A stretch of DNA of 64,000 bases from Chryseobacterium sp. (GTDB taxonomy: Bacteria > Bacteroidota > Bacteroidia > Flavobacteriales > Weeksellaceae): positions 300,564-364,563 of the forward strand of contig NZ_JAFAJM010000004.1 of the NCBI RefSeq assembly GCF_019236175.1, read 5' to 3'. Shown piece by piece: positions 25,038 through 34,822 of the stretch. Each line of letters opens with the position of its first letter. Within the stretch, counting starts at the first letter, position 1. The position numbers were made by a program, and so were the translations under genes. The notes beneath the pieces were generated by a model, which saw only the letters and a program-made list of their open reading frames with translations, was not told the origin of the DNA and made no database searches.

Positions 25038-27665
25038 TTATTTTTTTACCATTACTTTCGATGTTCCTTCGAATCCAAGTCCTTTTACTTTTACGATATA
25101 AGTTCCGTTCACTAAATTGCTTGTAGAAATTGCTTTTTTAGCATCCGGTGAAATTTTATCTTCTGAAGAAACCAGTTTACCTGTCATATCGTAAAGCTCT
25201 ACACTTACTTTTCCAAGAGTATTGCTTGGGAAGTTGATAAAGAATTCATCTTTAGCAGGATTTGGATAGATAGATAACTTGCTTTCTTTAGCGGATTTCA
25301 CTTCGTTCGTTGCCAGCATACATTCTGCAGGTACTGTAAAGTCCTGAATCTGGTCATTGATATTGGTTTTTGATCCTGCTGAAGCAGTCACTCCCAATCC
25401 TCTTTTTGCAAATACACTCCAGATCATGCATTTATCCTGCCCCTGGGTAATCGCTGCTTCTGCTGCTAATATCGCATCCCTTCCATCAACGAAAGTAGGG
25501 TTACAGGCCTGAAGTTTCAATGCACTTGTTACCAATTGCAATACTCTGGTGCTTCCATTCGTTGTATTCGCCAGTACATTGGATGAATAGCCGTATTTTT
25601 CAACATATTTCCAATGAAGATCCCATAACATGGTAGCCCAAACGAACCCGATAGAGTGAACATCCAGGGATACTCCTCCACTGGTATTGGTATATACCAT
25701 TCCGTTGGTATTTCCGTATGTATAGTTGTTAATGGCAAAATCAGGAGAATATTTTGCAGGTCTGATTCCGCCTCCGGTAATAGCCTGTCCTCCGGCATAA
25801 GTTCCCATTCCTCTAGGAACAGAAGCATTATCTCCGGCTTTGTTTGTTAGCATCAATGCAAAGAAATCTGACCATCCTTCTCCCATTTGTTCGTAGCTTG
25901 CATTTGCATTTAAACAATTGGCTCCGGTACCTGTTAATCTATTGGAGATACCATGTCCGTATTCATGAGTTACAATCCCGTTATCAAAACTTCCATCCGG
26001 AGTTACGCTTGTTGCAGGATCATCTTTCAGAGTGACATTTACGGGGGTATTGGCAGCAAGTAAGCCTTTGATATAATCTCCTTCAGCTTTTGTAACAAGT
26101 ACAGTAGGAATCGTAACTGACGGGTCAGTACCTGACATATTATTCAGGGTATTGCCATTAGCTGCATTATTATAGATAATAGCAGCTAAAGCACCGGCAT
26201 CCTGCAGGTTTTTAGTTTTCACGACAAATGAGCATGTTCCCCTTTCAACTAATCCGATTTTTTCTACCAGCGATCCGGCGGGTAAAGCAGTACATCCGTC
26301 AGCGACTGATGATAATGCTATATTTCCGGTCACCCCGGCTGCACTCAGCGGGTTACCAAAATCAGCAGTTCCTACTCCCGGAGTTCTTGATGTTGCAGCA
26401 GTAGGTGCGTTATAGAAAAACTTTTGATTTACGGGACTCCACAAATACATCTGCATTCTAGGATTATATCCATCTTGTGGAGAAGAGAAATTGGCATTGT
26501 TTATTCCGCCGCCATCCTGAGCTTCTGCATATACAGAATCATCGTCTTCACCGCCTTTTCCAAAGTTATTTTGCTGAAAATTCCGTGCAGATTCCGTAAA
26601 CCCAAACTGATAGAAAACATCGTGAATCTTATTGTTCAGATAAAATAAATTGGTAATGGATGCGTTCCTGTTATTTACCGGCGTTCCATTGATACTAAAG
26701 GGAAAATCAAAATTTCTCGTCGGACCTCCTTCTGCGGGAGTTCCCGGCAGATAATTAGGAGCTGTTAAAGCTGTACCGGCAACATCTTCGTAAGCAAATA
26801 CGTTATTACCTCTTGTTACCGTATAATGATTGGTCCCATCAGAGTGCCATCCTTCAGGAGAGGCAGTAGAATTCCAGGGGTTATTAAGAATTGACCTCGA
26901 TCCGAATGTCGGAGCTTCTATAGGTAAGGGAAAAACGTTATAGGAAGCATCATCAGGCAGAAATAATGAAAAACTATTATCTGCAATAGTATTTTGCGGG
27001 CCAATAAGTGTATTTACAAAATGATCAGCATGATTGTGATCGGAAGCATAGGCATCGGAATGGAAATTACAAGATAAAGTCAGGTTATTTTTTTCAAGAA
27101 TTTTTCCATTATTGGCATCCACCACAATATTCCAATAATTGGGTGATTTAGGCTCCATCAAAGTATACTCGTATGCCAAACGTAAGTTACCATTGGTATC
27201 ACTTGTATACACCAGTCTTTGATTTGCGGATGCTTTTCCTTTACTTTTTTCTAAATATCCCAGAATATTGAAATTAGCAATGTCTGCATTATTAAGTTCC
27301 TGGGCAATCTTTTGAAGAGCAGCTGATTTGTCGATCACGGCTGTACTGGGTGTAGAGGCTGTATAATCTTTAATAAAATTGTCTGTATAATATACAATCT
27401 TGTTATCCTTAATAAGTACAGTTCCTACAGCGCTATAAACCGGCAAACCATTATAGGTTTGTAAAAACTTCACCACATCACCGTTCAATGATTTTGAAGG
27501 ATCTACATTATCTATAATAATATTATTAAGGTCAGACTTTTTATATTCCCTGATTTTATTTTGAGAAATATAATCTTTAATTAGCTTTTCATTATCCTGT
27601 CCAAACAAAAAAGCCGGAAACGCTGAAAATACAGCAAACAAAAGAGGTAAAGTTCTATTTTTCAT
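25038..27665 (-). CDS. M36 family metallopeptidase (fungalysin) with PA and T9SS sorting domains
   Basis: An 875-residue secreted zinc protease, taken from the ATG at 27665 because it starts the signal peptide MKNRTLPLLFAVFSAFPAFL. A long FTP/PepSY-like propeptide (~residues 25-170) is followed by the catalytic domain with HEYGHG at residues 567-572 and the third ligand glutamate in GEGWSDFF (~596). A PA domain (GLVERGTCSFVVKTKNLQDA) is inserted before the active site. The C-terminal ~75 residues (LSIYPNPAKDEFFIN to GTSKVMVKK) are a type A sorting signal. It digests extracellular protein after T9SS export. Own terminator; no clear promoter motif seen. Confidence 0.94.
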   Translation of the reverse strand: MKNRTLPLLFAVFSAFPAFLFGQDNEKLIKDYISQNKIREYKKSDLNNIIIDNVDPSKSLNGDVVKFLQTYNGLPVYSAVGTVLIKDNKIVYYTDNFIKDYTASTPSTAVIDKSAALQKIAQELNNADIANFNILGYLEKSKGKASANQRLVYTSDTNGNLRLAYEYTLMEPKSPNYWNIVVDANNGKILEKNNLTLSCNFHSDAYASDHNHADHFVNTLIGPQNTIADNSFSLFLPDDASYNVFPLPIEAPTFGSRSILNNPWNSTASPEGWHSDGTNHYTVTRGNNVFAYEDVAGTALTAPNYLPGTPAEGGPTRNFDFPFSINGTPVNNRNASITNLFYLNNKIHDVFYQFGFTESARNFQQNNFGKGGEDDDSVYAEAQDGGGINNANFSSPQDGYNPRMQMYLWSPVNQKFFYNAPTAATSRTPGVGTADFGNPLSAAGVTGNIALSSVADGCTALPAGSLVEKIGLVERGTCSFVVKTKNLQDAGALAAIIYNNAANGNTLNNMSGTDPSVTIPTVLVTKAEGDYIKGLLAANTPVNVTLKDDPATSVTPDGSFDNGIVTHEYGHGISNRLTGTGANCLNANASYEQMGEGWSDFFALMLTNKAGDNASVPRGMGTYAGGQAITGGGIRPAKYSPDFAINNYTYGNTNGMVYTNTSGGVSLDVHSIGFVWATMLWDLHWKYVEKYGYSSNVLANTTNGSTRVLQLVTSALKLQACNPTFVDGRDAILAAEAAITQGQDKCMIWSVFAKRGLGVTASAGSKTNINDQIQDFTVPAECMLATNEVKSAKESKLSIYPNPAKDEFFINFPSNTLGKVSVELYDMTGKLVSSEDKISPDAKKAISTSNLVNGTYIVKVKGLGFEGTSKVMVKK

Positions 27666-27977
27666 ATTTACTATTAAAGCCGCTAATCTACAAATAATTA
27701 ACAAATAAATTGAAATTATTCTAAATTTAATTTAACAGTAATACAATCACGAATAAAAACAAATAAAAACAGAGCAATTAAACATTTTTCAACAGAAAGA
27801 ATTCTTCTGATTTTTGTCTGGACTGCCCTTACAGATTAATCTTTGTCTTGTTGTATTATTATGTTAAAAACACCATTAATAACCTATTATCTATCATTTT
27901 CCGAAAGACGTTTTAATATTTAAATAAAAAAAGCCGCTCAAATGAGCGGCTCTCTATATTGATCAATGGTTGAAAGA
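27666..27977. other. Intergenic region between M36 protease and rpsA
   Basis: 312 bp of AT-rich DNA. It contains the rpsA terminator at 27932-27951 and presumably the protease promoter, though no convincing TAnnTTTG element was found. No RNA gene is visible. Confidence 0.4.
27932..27951 (-). terminator. Terminator of rpsA
   Basis: GC-rich stem AGCCGCTC / GAGCGGCT with loop AAAT, followed on the minus strand by a run of T residues. Confidence 0.85.
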
Positions 27978-29768
27978 TTATTTACCTTCTTCCATTTTTC
28001 TCTTCAACTCTGCTAATGCATCGATGTCTCCAAGAGTAGATCTTTCTTCGTTGTTTGAAGAAGAAGATACGTTTCTAGAAGAAGATTCTTTAACGTTTTT
28101 CTTTTCTTCGTCTCTGAAGATACCTGTGTGAGATACTACTACTCTCTTGAATTCTTTGTTGAATTCGATTACTTTGAATTGAGCATCTTCACCTTTTTTG
28201 ATTTTAGATCCATCTTCTTTCTCTAATAATCTTGAAGGGCAGAAAGCTTCAACCTCAGCATCTTCGAATTGTACAGAAGCTCCTTTATCGTGAACTTCTA
28301 CTGCTTTACCAGCGTGGATAGTTCCTTCAGCATATTTAGTTTCGAATTTATCCCATGGGTTTTCAGTCAATTGCTTGTGACCTAGAGATAATCTTCTAGC
28401 CTGAATATCTAATTCAAGAACTACAACATCTAATTTATCACCTACTGCACAGAACTCAGATGGGTGCTTGATTTTCTTAGTCCAAGAAAGATCAGAGATG
28501 TAGATTAATCCGTCGATACCTTCTTCTAACTCTACGAATACACCAAAGTTAGTAAAGTTTCTTACAGTTCCTACATGCTGAGATCCTACCGGATACTTAG
28601 CTTCGATGTTTTCCCATGGATCTTTAGATAATTGCTTGATACCAAGAGAAATTTTTCTTTCTTCTCTGTCTAAAGTTAATACTTCAGCTTCAACTTCATC
28701 ACCTACTTTTACGAAATCTCCAGCAGATCTTAAGTGAGTAGACCAAGACATTTCAGAAACGTGGATTAATCCTTCAACACCTGGAGCGATTTCTACGAAT
28801 GCACCATAGTCAGCAAGAACTACTACTTTTCCTTTTACTTTGTCACCAACTTTCAAGTCAGCAGAAAGAGCATCCCAAGGATGAGCTTCTAATTGCTTCA
28901 TACCTAATTGGATTCTTGTTTTCTCGTCATCGAAATCAAGGATAACAACTTTTACAGTTTGTCCGTCCTCAAGGATTTCAGATGGGTGGTTCACTCTAGA
29001 CCAAGAAAGGTCTGTAATGTGGATCAATCCATCAACACCTCCTAAGTCAATGAATACACCGTAAGAAGTGATGTTCTTAACAGTACCTTCAAGAACCTGA
29101 CCTTTTTCAAGCTGAGCGATGATTTCTTTTTTCTGACCTTCGATATCTGCTTCGATCAATGCTTTGTGAGATACAACTACGTTTTTGAACTCAGGGTTGA
29201 TTTTCACAACTTTGAACTCCATAGTTTTTCCTACGAACTGATCGTAATCTTTAATTGGCTTAACGTCAATTTGAGAACCAGGTAAGAATGCTTCGATTCC
29301 GTGAACGTCAACGATCATACCCCCTTTAGTTCTAGACTTAACAAAACCGTTAACGATTTCTCCAGTTTCGTGAAGTTCGTTTACTTTATCCCAAGCTTTA
29401 AGCGTTCTAGCTTTTCTGTGAGATAATTGTAACTGACCAGTTTTGTCTTCTCTCTTGTCTACCATTACTTCAACCTCATCACCTACTTTCAGGCCTTGGT
29501 TGTAACGGAATTCGTTAAGAGAAATAACACCTTCAGATTTGAAGTTGATGTCTACGATAGCTTCTTTATCAGTTAATCTTACAACTTTACCAACTAAAAC
29601 GTCGTTATCGTCTAGGTTGTTTAATGATCCGTTGTAGATCTCTTCTAAATCGCTTTTCTCTTTTCTAGCATCAGCATCAAGACCAGATTCGAAAGAATCC
29701 CAGTCAAATTGTTCAGGTGCTACGTTTTGGTTTAATAATAATTCTGCTGAATTTGTCTCTTTTGACAT
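27978..29768 (-). CDS. rpsA: 30S ribosomal protein S1
   Basis: A 596-residue S1 protein made of six S1 RNA-binding repeats, e.g. VLVGKVVRLTDKEAIVDI, GYVKSRTKGG-like GFVKSRTKGGMIVDVHGIEA, GTVKNITSYGVFIDLGGVDG, GKVVVLADYGAFVEIAPG and GTVRNFTNFGVFVELEEG. It helps the ribosome bind mRNA, important in this phylum where Shine-Dalgarno pairing is largely absent. The N-terminal ~35 residues (SAELLLNQNVAPEQFDWDSF) and the serine-rich C-terminal tail are typical of Bacteroidota S1. It has its own promoter with a leader of about 115 nt. Confidence 0.98.
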   Translation of the reverse strand: MSKETNSAELLLNQNVAPEQFDWDSFESGLDADARKEKSDLEEIYNGSLNNLDDNDVLVGKVVRLTDKEAIVDINFKSEGVISLNEFRYNQGLKVGDEVEVMVDKREDKTGQLQLSHRKARTLKAWDKVNELHETGEIVNGFVKSRTKGGMIVDVHGIEAFLPGSQIDVKPIKDYDQFVGKTMEFKVVKINPEFKNVVVSHKALIEADIEGQKKEIIAQLEKGQVLEGTVKNITSYGVFIDLGGVDGLIHITDLSWSRVNHPSEILEDGQTVKVVILDFDDEKTRIQLGMKQLEAHPWDALSADLKVGDKVKGKVVVLADYGAFVEIAPGVEGLIHVSEMSWSTHLRSAGDFVKVGDEVEAEVLTLDREERKISLGIKQLSKDPWENIEAKYPVGSQHVGTVRNFTNFGVFVELEEGIDGLIYISDLSWTKKIKHPSEFCAVGDKLDVVVLELDIQARRLSLGHKQLTENPWDKFETKYAEGTIHAGKAVEVHDKGASVQFEDAEVEAFCPSRLLEKEDGSKIKKGEDAQFKVIEFNKEFKRVVVSHTGIFRDEEKKNVKESSSRNVSSSSNNEERSTLGDIDALAELKRKMEEGK

Positions 29769-29889
29769 AATTCTAAATAAATTTGTATTCCTTCTCTTTC
29801 AACGGTCTTAATCAATGTGACTGAAAAATACGGAAGTTATTAATATATAATATTTTACTTTCTTAGACCTTTACCACAAAAAGTGGCTG

Positions 29890-29920
29890 CAAAGATACGT
29901 TTTTTATTTGAGATAAGCAA
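29890..29920 (-). promoter_or_regulatory. Promoter of rpsA
   Basis: On the minus strand TTG (29918-29920), a 20-bp spacer and TATCTTTG (29890-29897) match the Bacteroidota sigma-A consensus. The resulting leader is about 115 nt. Confidence 0.75.
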
Positions 29921-30001
29921 TAGTTATATACTTACAGAATCAGTCATTAACTCACTGATTGTTAACCCCTATTAAATTCACGAATCAGATGGATGAACGT
30001 A

Positions 30002-32554
30002 TTAACCCATAAAGACTTTTTCTAAAGCTCGCTCAAACTCTCTTTCAGTTTCATGATTGTAAAATGGTACAGCAGTAATTAAATAATGATCCGTATGAAT
30101 GGTAATGGTGTTCTTTCCATCTCCCATTTCTCTCAAAAAATCATCTTTCCATCTGTCATAATCAATTAAATGAGTTCCTTTGGGTTCTATAAAAACCTGA
30201 TAGGTCAGCTGCTTATCTTTCTTTTGACTGCAGAACAAGATAAAATCAGGTTCAAAAGCACGTCCAAACTTATCAAAGATCTTAATTTCTCTTTCATTAC
30301 GGATCAGATGAATATCCTGAAACTTTTGGTTCAATCCTTTAAATCGTCTGGCAAATAATTCTACAAATCGTTTTTCCTCATTGGTTCCATAATTGGCATT
30401 GTAGGCATACCAATCTTCATCAGCAACCACATTCTCCTGCCCGTCTGCTTTTACACTGCCTTTACTGACTCTGATTTCTTTATCTCTGAAAACCTGATGA
30501 ATAGGCTGTGCCTGAAACGATGAACCTTCATAATCTGGAGCATTATGTTTAATATCTGCCTCTATATTTTGCAGCAACCCATTCAATGCCTGAAGATAAT
30601 CGAAATGTGAAATTTCCTGAAGGCGACTTTGAGTCCCGTAGAATATAATTTCCATTCCACCCAGATACTTTTCATCCTCTATAAACTCCCAGATCGAAGT
30701 AATACTGGGAAAATAACGTGAAAGATTATCAAAATAATAGAACGGATTCCGGCTTAAAGCATATCTGATAACATGTTTCTGAATATCATGAATTCTGACT
30801 CCCTCAGATTTTATTCCTTCATCCAAAGGAACCTGTTTTTCTAACTCAAAAAAGACATTGGAAGTTCTCCCGCTTCCCGAAGAAAGCTGGTGGCTAAACT
30901 TAGGTTTTATAATTCCCAAATCTTTAAAGGACTTTATCCGATCAAAATTTTTAGGTATTTTCCTATTTGAAAATACGACTCCGTTTTTATATAATTCTGT
31001 GGTTTTAAATGTAGATTTTAACTTTAAATATTTCGTCTCAAGATTGGTTTCATCTTCATATATTCCAGAATCTATCAACGCTTTTTTAAGTTCTGAGATA
31101 TAGCGGCTGTCTTCTTTGGTATGATAATACAATTCTTCTAAAATTTTCAGATCGTTTGAAATATCATCATCATATTTTCGCACAAACTTATCTCCCCCTT
31201 CTTCCACAACAAACGGATAGTATCTTGCGCCACGACCAATCAGCTGAGCTTCGGAAAGGGTTGTTTTTCCAGGCCTTCCATCTTTTCCATCGCGGTCTTC
31301 ATACAATCTTACAATATCGAATAAGTTGAGAACATCCCAGCCTTCATTGAGCTTCTGAACGGCAAATACAGCCCGAATCGGGTTATTTTCCTCTTCCAGT
31401 GTATTGAGTAATACCTGGTTTTTCTCTGCTTCTAAGTCATTATTCGCGCTCAGACAATTTTCTTCTCTAAAATAAACCTGTATCCGTTTTACAATTTCAC
31501 TGTTTGAAATATTTTTGGCTTTAAAAAAATCAAAAGCCTTTTGAACAACAGAGACTGTAGATGTTTTTCTGATTTTCTCCACCATTGCTTCAGAGAAACC
31601 ATCAATCAGCTTATGAAAGTTTTCTTTATTCTGTTCTGATTCTTTGATCGTTTTTTTGGCCTTAAAAAGAATAACCGGTTTCAGATTAATATGATGCATA
31701 GCAGCCAGCTCCTGACGGTACAAATTGAGAATCAAAGCCTGAATAACTCTTTCCTGTTCATCATACATGGAGCGGACAAGATTGATCTCTTTGGAAAACT
31801 TATCTGTTCTGAACTGAGCCAGATCATATTTATAAAGAACTTTATCCTTGTATTTTTCTGTAATCTCGCGACTTTCATAATCTAAGGTTGCTGTAAATTC
31901 TAAAAGGATATTTTCAAAATTCTGATGTAAAATCTGTAAAACGGTTTCCTCCCAGCTTCCAAACAGGTTTCCGGTTTTGGTTCCGCTATTCAGGTGATGC
32001 GCTTCATCTGCAATCAGAACGATTTTTTTATCCTGAAAATCTTCATAAGTAATACTGTTCTCTTTGGTATTATTTAAATCCATATGAAGCTGCTGAATTG
32101 TGGTAAACTTGATATTAATATTTTCATGATCTGATTCATCAAAATTATCAATCTGCTTCAAAAAAACATCTTTACCGTTGATGGTTATTTTTTCATTAAA
32201 TAAATATTTGGACGTATAAGGATTGAGAAAATTATCTTTTGTTTTTTGAATAATATTGTTACTGTTCACAAAAAACAGAAAGTTTCTATATCCTTTTTCA
32301 TAAAGATGAAGCATCAGCCCGGCCATGACCAAAGTTTTTCCACTTCCTGTTGCCATATTATAAAGGAGATGAAGCGGTTTCTTCGGTTTACCATCAAAAT
32401 CTTCCCTTTCAGTATATAAATAACGTCTGAATGCTTCTTCCTGATAAGGACGGATTCCAAATTTCAGATTATCCGTAATTTCATTGGGTAACGCAACCTC
32501 TGCCAAAGCTCTACGGGCAAACGGATTATTGAATATTTCATGTAAAAATGCCAT
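30002..32554 (-). CDS. res: Type III restriction enzyme, Res subunit (helicase-nuclease)
   Basis: An 850-residue restriction subunit. The SF2 helicase core shows Walker A ATGSGKT at 68-74, the DEAH box at 184-187 (LIADEAHHLN) and motif VI QLIGRGARYYPF. The C-terminal endonuclease domain has a PD-(D/E)XK arrangement: Pro769-Asp770 in EPDFILF, then Glu790-x-Lys792 in FIEPKG. It needs the Mod subunit, encoded 4 bp upstream, to recognise DNA, and cleaves after ATP-dependent communication between two sites. All catalytic motifs look intact, so the system is probably active against foreign DNA. Confidence 0.94.
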   Translation of the reverse strand: MAFLHEIFNNPFARRALAEVALPNEITDNLKFGIRPYQEEAFRRYLYTEREDFDGKPKKPLHLLYNMATGSGKTLVMAGLMLHLYEKGYRNFLFFVNSNNIIQKTKDNFLNPYTSKYLFNEKITINGKDVFLKQIDNFDESDHENINIKFTTIQQLHMDLNNTKENSITYEDFQDKKIVLIADEAHHLNSGTKTGNLFGSWEETVLQILHQNFENILLEFTATLDYESREITEKYKDKVLYKYDLAQFRTDKFSKEINLVRSMYDEQERVIQALILNLYRQELAAMHHINLKPVILFKAKKTIKESEQNKENFHKLIDGFSEAMVEKIRKTSTVSVVQKAFDFFKAKNISNSEIVKRIQVYFREENCLSANNDLEAEKNQVLLNTLEEENNPIRAVFAVQKLNEGWDVLNLFDIVRLYEDRDGKDGRPGKTTLSEAQLIGRGARYYPFVVEEGGDKFVRKYDDDISNDLKILEELYYHTKEDSRYISELKKALIDSGIYEDETNLETKYLKLKSTFKTTELYKNGVVFSNRKIPKNFDRIKSFKDLGIIKPKFSHQLSSGSGRTSNVFFELEKQVPLDEGIKSEGVRIHDIQKHVIRYALSRNPFYYFDNLSRYFPSITSIWEFIEDEKYLGGMEIIFYGTQSRLQEISHFDYLQALNGLLQNIEADIKHNAPDYEGSSFQAQPIHQVFRDKEIRVSKGSVKADGQENVVADEDWYAYNANYGTNEEKRFVELFARRFKGLNQKFQDIHLIRNEREIKIFDKFGRAFEPDFILFCSQKKDKQLTYQVFIEPKGTHLIDYDRWKDDFLREMGDGKNTITIHTDHYLITAVPFYNHETEREFERALEKVFMG

Positions 32555-32558
32555 CTGC

Positions 32559-34505
32559 TTAGTTTTTAAGTTGATAAAATGCTTTTGTTACTTTTTGCTC
32601 TTCCGCTGTACATTCAAAATTCTCATCTTTAAGGGAAGAAAGATTGACATAAAGCTGATTTTTATCGAGTAATTCACAAAGGTGTTGCTTCTGTTCCTGA
32701 AGACTTAATGTTTTAAAGTCTTCAATATGCTGCTCCTGCTTCTGAATATCTACATTATAATTCAGAAAAGACTTCGCCTTCATTTCCTCCCAAATCTGAA
32801 GAAGCATTTCTCCATCTTTTGCTTCTTCTATTTTTTCAATAAAAGTCTGGTTGTATTTTTTAAGCTCGAGGTAAGTGAATGAGCCACCGCCTTGCCAGTT
32901 CACGGATTTGGAGATGCCGCCTTGTTCGCCATTTACAACATTATTTACTCTTACTATACTATCATTATTACCATAATCTAGTTGTTCAAAACCAATATAT
33001 TGTCTTCCCATCTTATGAGCAACTGCAGCTGTCGTACCGCTTCCTAAATGATAATCTAACACTATATCATTTTTTTCAATTGACAAATTAATAATTCTTT
33101 GTATTAACTTTTCAGGCTTTTTCCCATTAGGAAGATTCACCCCTCCTTCTTTATTCAAATTTATGGTACTAATATCTAGCCATAAATCACATAAATATTC
33201 ATTAATGTAATCTTCTAAAAATAGCATTTGTTTTCCTTCCCACCATATATATTCTATACCTCTTGCAGAAGTAATTTTTGCAAGCTTTCCCTTTATATTC
33301 AATTTTTCAAAAGAGTTATTGTTTGTTCGATAAATTATTCTTGCCGCATTTTGTATTTTAAATTCTTTATAATTATCATCAGGCTTTTCTAAATTATTTA
33401 TTTCAAAATATTTATCAATAGATACAATCTTCCATTCCTCAACAGGTTTTGACTTATCAATAATAATTTTAGAATAATAATTTAAGTACTTTTCAAACTT
33501 TAAATTATCTTCTTCATTTGATTTTTCAACTTTTATTGGATTTATTTTACTATTTCTACTTTTTGAGTAAACCAAAATATGCTCAAAAACATTAGGTAAT
33601 CGTTTCTCTATGTGAGCCATTTTAACTCCCGAACTTTCGCTCATTTTAACCGAAATACTATTTATTAAATTTTCAGAACCAAATATTGAATCTGCTAGAA
33701 TTTTTAAATGTGCATAACCGTCAGTTTTAATTTGAATAAACATAAAACCATCTTCTTTTAATAAGTCTTTAGCAATTTCTAACCTATTTTTCATAAACGT
33801 TAACCAGGTTGAAAGTTTAAAATTCGAATTATATTTAAAACTATCTGAATCAACCGTATTATTAAAATAATAAGGTGGATCTATATAAATCAGCTTTACC
33901 TTTCCAGCAAACTCTTTTTTCAAAGAATGCAATGCCAAAAGATTGTTTCCTTTGATAATAAGGTTATCTGTAATGGTTCCGTTTTCATTTCTACTGAATT
34001 GATCAAAAACATGTTCACCATTTTTATCAAACCGTTTGGCGTTGGTTAATACTTTGGGATCCAGTAATTCGGTAATTTCATCCTGCGCCAGGACTTCATT
34101 GAAGAAAATCTCTTCTCTTTTATCTTCCTCACGGCTTTGTCCACCCTCCAGAATACAGTCTTTAAATGGCCATACCAATGATACTTCATTGCGCTGCTTC
34201 AGGTGTTTTCCATCAATGGTTAATCCCACTTTGTTTTTAAACTGAGTATAGCTGTCATTCAGATAATTTTTTTGTTCAAGAAACTGGACGAAAAGGTTTT
34301 GTTTAAACACCCATATATCTTTTATTTTTACGAAAAATTTATCCTTCAAATCAGTATCTTCTAATAGCAATCCAATCAGTTCTTCATCAAAATTTTGTGC
34401 TTTATTTAGGATAACCCATTTTTTTATTTCTCCGTTGTCGGAAACGTAATTTGGTTCTTTCTTAATTTGGTTTTCCAGGGTTTGGTAGAGTTTCATGGTA
34501 TTCAT
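32559..34505 (-). CDS. mod: Type III DNA methyltransferase, Mod subunit
   Basis: A 648-residue beta-class N6-adenine methyltransferase: motif IV DPPY at residues 209-212 precedes motif I (LDYHLGSGTTAAVAHKMG, ~483-500), with the target recognition domain between. The N-terminal 200 residues and C-terminal 130 residues have composition like the rest of the genome. The interval from the DPPY motif to motif I (roughly 33040-33880) is strikingly richer in A+T and Asn/Lys/Ile codons. It methylates the host site and guides Res. The start could be Met1 (34505) or Met4 (34496). No simple-sequence repeat indicating phase variation was seen. Confidence 0.94.
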   Translation of the reverse strand: MNTMKLYQTLENQIKKEPNYVSDNGEIKKWVILNKAQNFDEELIGLLLEDTDLKDKFFVKIKDIWVFKQNLFVQFLEQKNYLNDSYTQFKNKVGLTIDGKHLKQRNEVSLVWPFKDCILEGGQSREEDKREEIFFNEVLAQDEITELLDPKVLTNAKRFDKNGEHVFDQFSRNENGTITDNLIIKGNNLLALHSLKKEFAGKVKLIYIDPPYYFNNTVDSDSFKYNSNFKLSTWLTFMKNRLEIAKDLLKEDGFMFIQIKTDGYAHLKILADSIFGSENLINSISVKMSESSGVKMAHIEKRLPNVFEHILVYSKSRNSKINPIKVEKSNEEDNLKFEKYLNYYSKIIIDKSKPVEEWKIVSIDKYFEINNLEKPDDNYKEFKIQNAARIIYRTNNNSFEKLNIKGKLAKITSARGIEYIWWEGKQMLFLEDYINEYLCDLWLDISTINLNKEGGVNLPNGKKPEKLIQRIINLSIEKNDIVLDYHLGSGTTAAVAHKMGRQYIGFEQLDYGNNDSIVRVNNVVNGEQGGISKSVNWQGGGSFTYLELKKYNQTFIEKIEEAKDGEMLLQIWEEMKAKSFLNYNVDIQKQEQHIEDFKTLSLQEQKQHLCELLDKNQLYVNLSSLKDENFECTAEEQKVTKAFYQLKN

Positions 34506-34515
34506 TTTATTGCCT

Positions 34516-34523
34516 CAAAATTA
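34516..34523 (-). promoter_or_regulatory. TAATTTTG -7 element of the mod-res operon
   Basis: A consensus TAnnTTTG match 11 bp upstream of the mod ATG, implying a very short leader. No -33 TTG at standard spacing. Confidence 0.45.
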
Positions 34524-34663
34524 TCTGAAGAGCATATAAATACATTACGGCTTTCCGTAATACAACAACTTGTTGGTATTAATAATGCCATGCTAAGCGG
34601 GGTCGAAGCATCTCTACTCTACAAAGAAAAATATCTATTTACCTTTTCAAAAAAACGACATTG

Positions 34664-34702
34664 AGATTCTTCACTTCGCTTTGCTCCGTTCAGAATGACA
34701 GT
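34664..34702 (+). repeat. REP-like repeat GAGATTCTTC...CAGAATGACAG
   Basis: A diverged relative of the GAGATTGCTTC...CGCAATGACA repeats at 2149-2202 and 6621-6651. All three lie between genes. Confidence 0.5.
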
Positions 34703-34810
34703 CACACTTTGTATAAATTTTCAGCATTCCTTCACTTCAAATTCCCCCACCCTAAAATTCTAAGACTCTCAAACTCCAAAACATCCAAACTCTCTCACTC
34801 ATAAATTCAC

Positions 34811-34818
34811 TACCTTTG
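34811..34818 (+). promoter_or_regulatory. TACCTTTG -7 element abutting the helicase start
   Basis: An exact TAnnTTTG ends only 4 bp before the ATG at 34823, so transcription would begin at or next to the start codon. Confidence 0.45.
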
Positions 34819-34822
34819 CACC

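Larger units (their letters stand above)
34506..34822. other. Divergent intergenic region between mod and a DEAD-box helicase
   Basis: About 317 bp. It contains a TAATTTTG -7 element for mod (34516-34523, minus strand), a REP-like repeat (34664-34702) and a TACCTTTG element abutting the helicase start. No gene is seen. Confidence 0.5.

Noticed and set aside
25529..25828. 99-codon frame overlapping the M36 protease
   Set aside because: It lies wholly inside the protease gene in another frame, without conserved sequence or start signals.
29938..29960. AATCAGT/ACTGATT hairpin after the res gene
   Set aside because: Only 7 bp of AT-rich stem and no T run on the minus strand; too weak to call a terminator.
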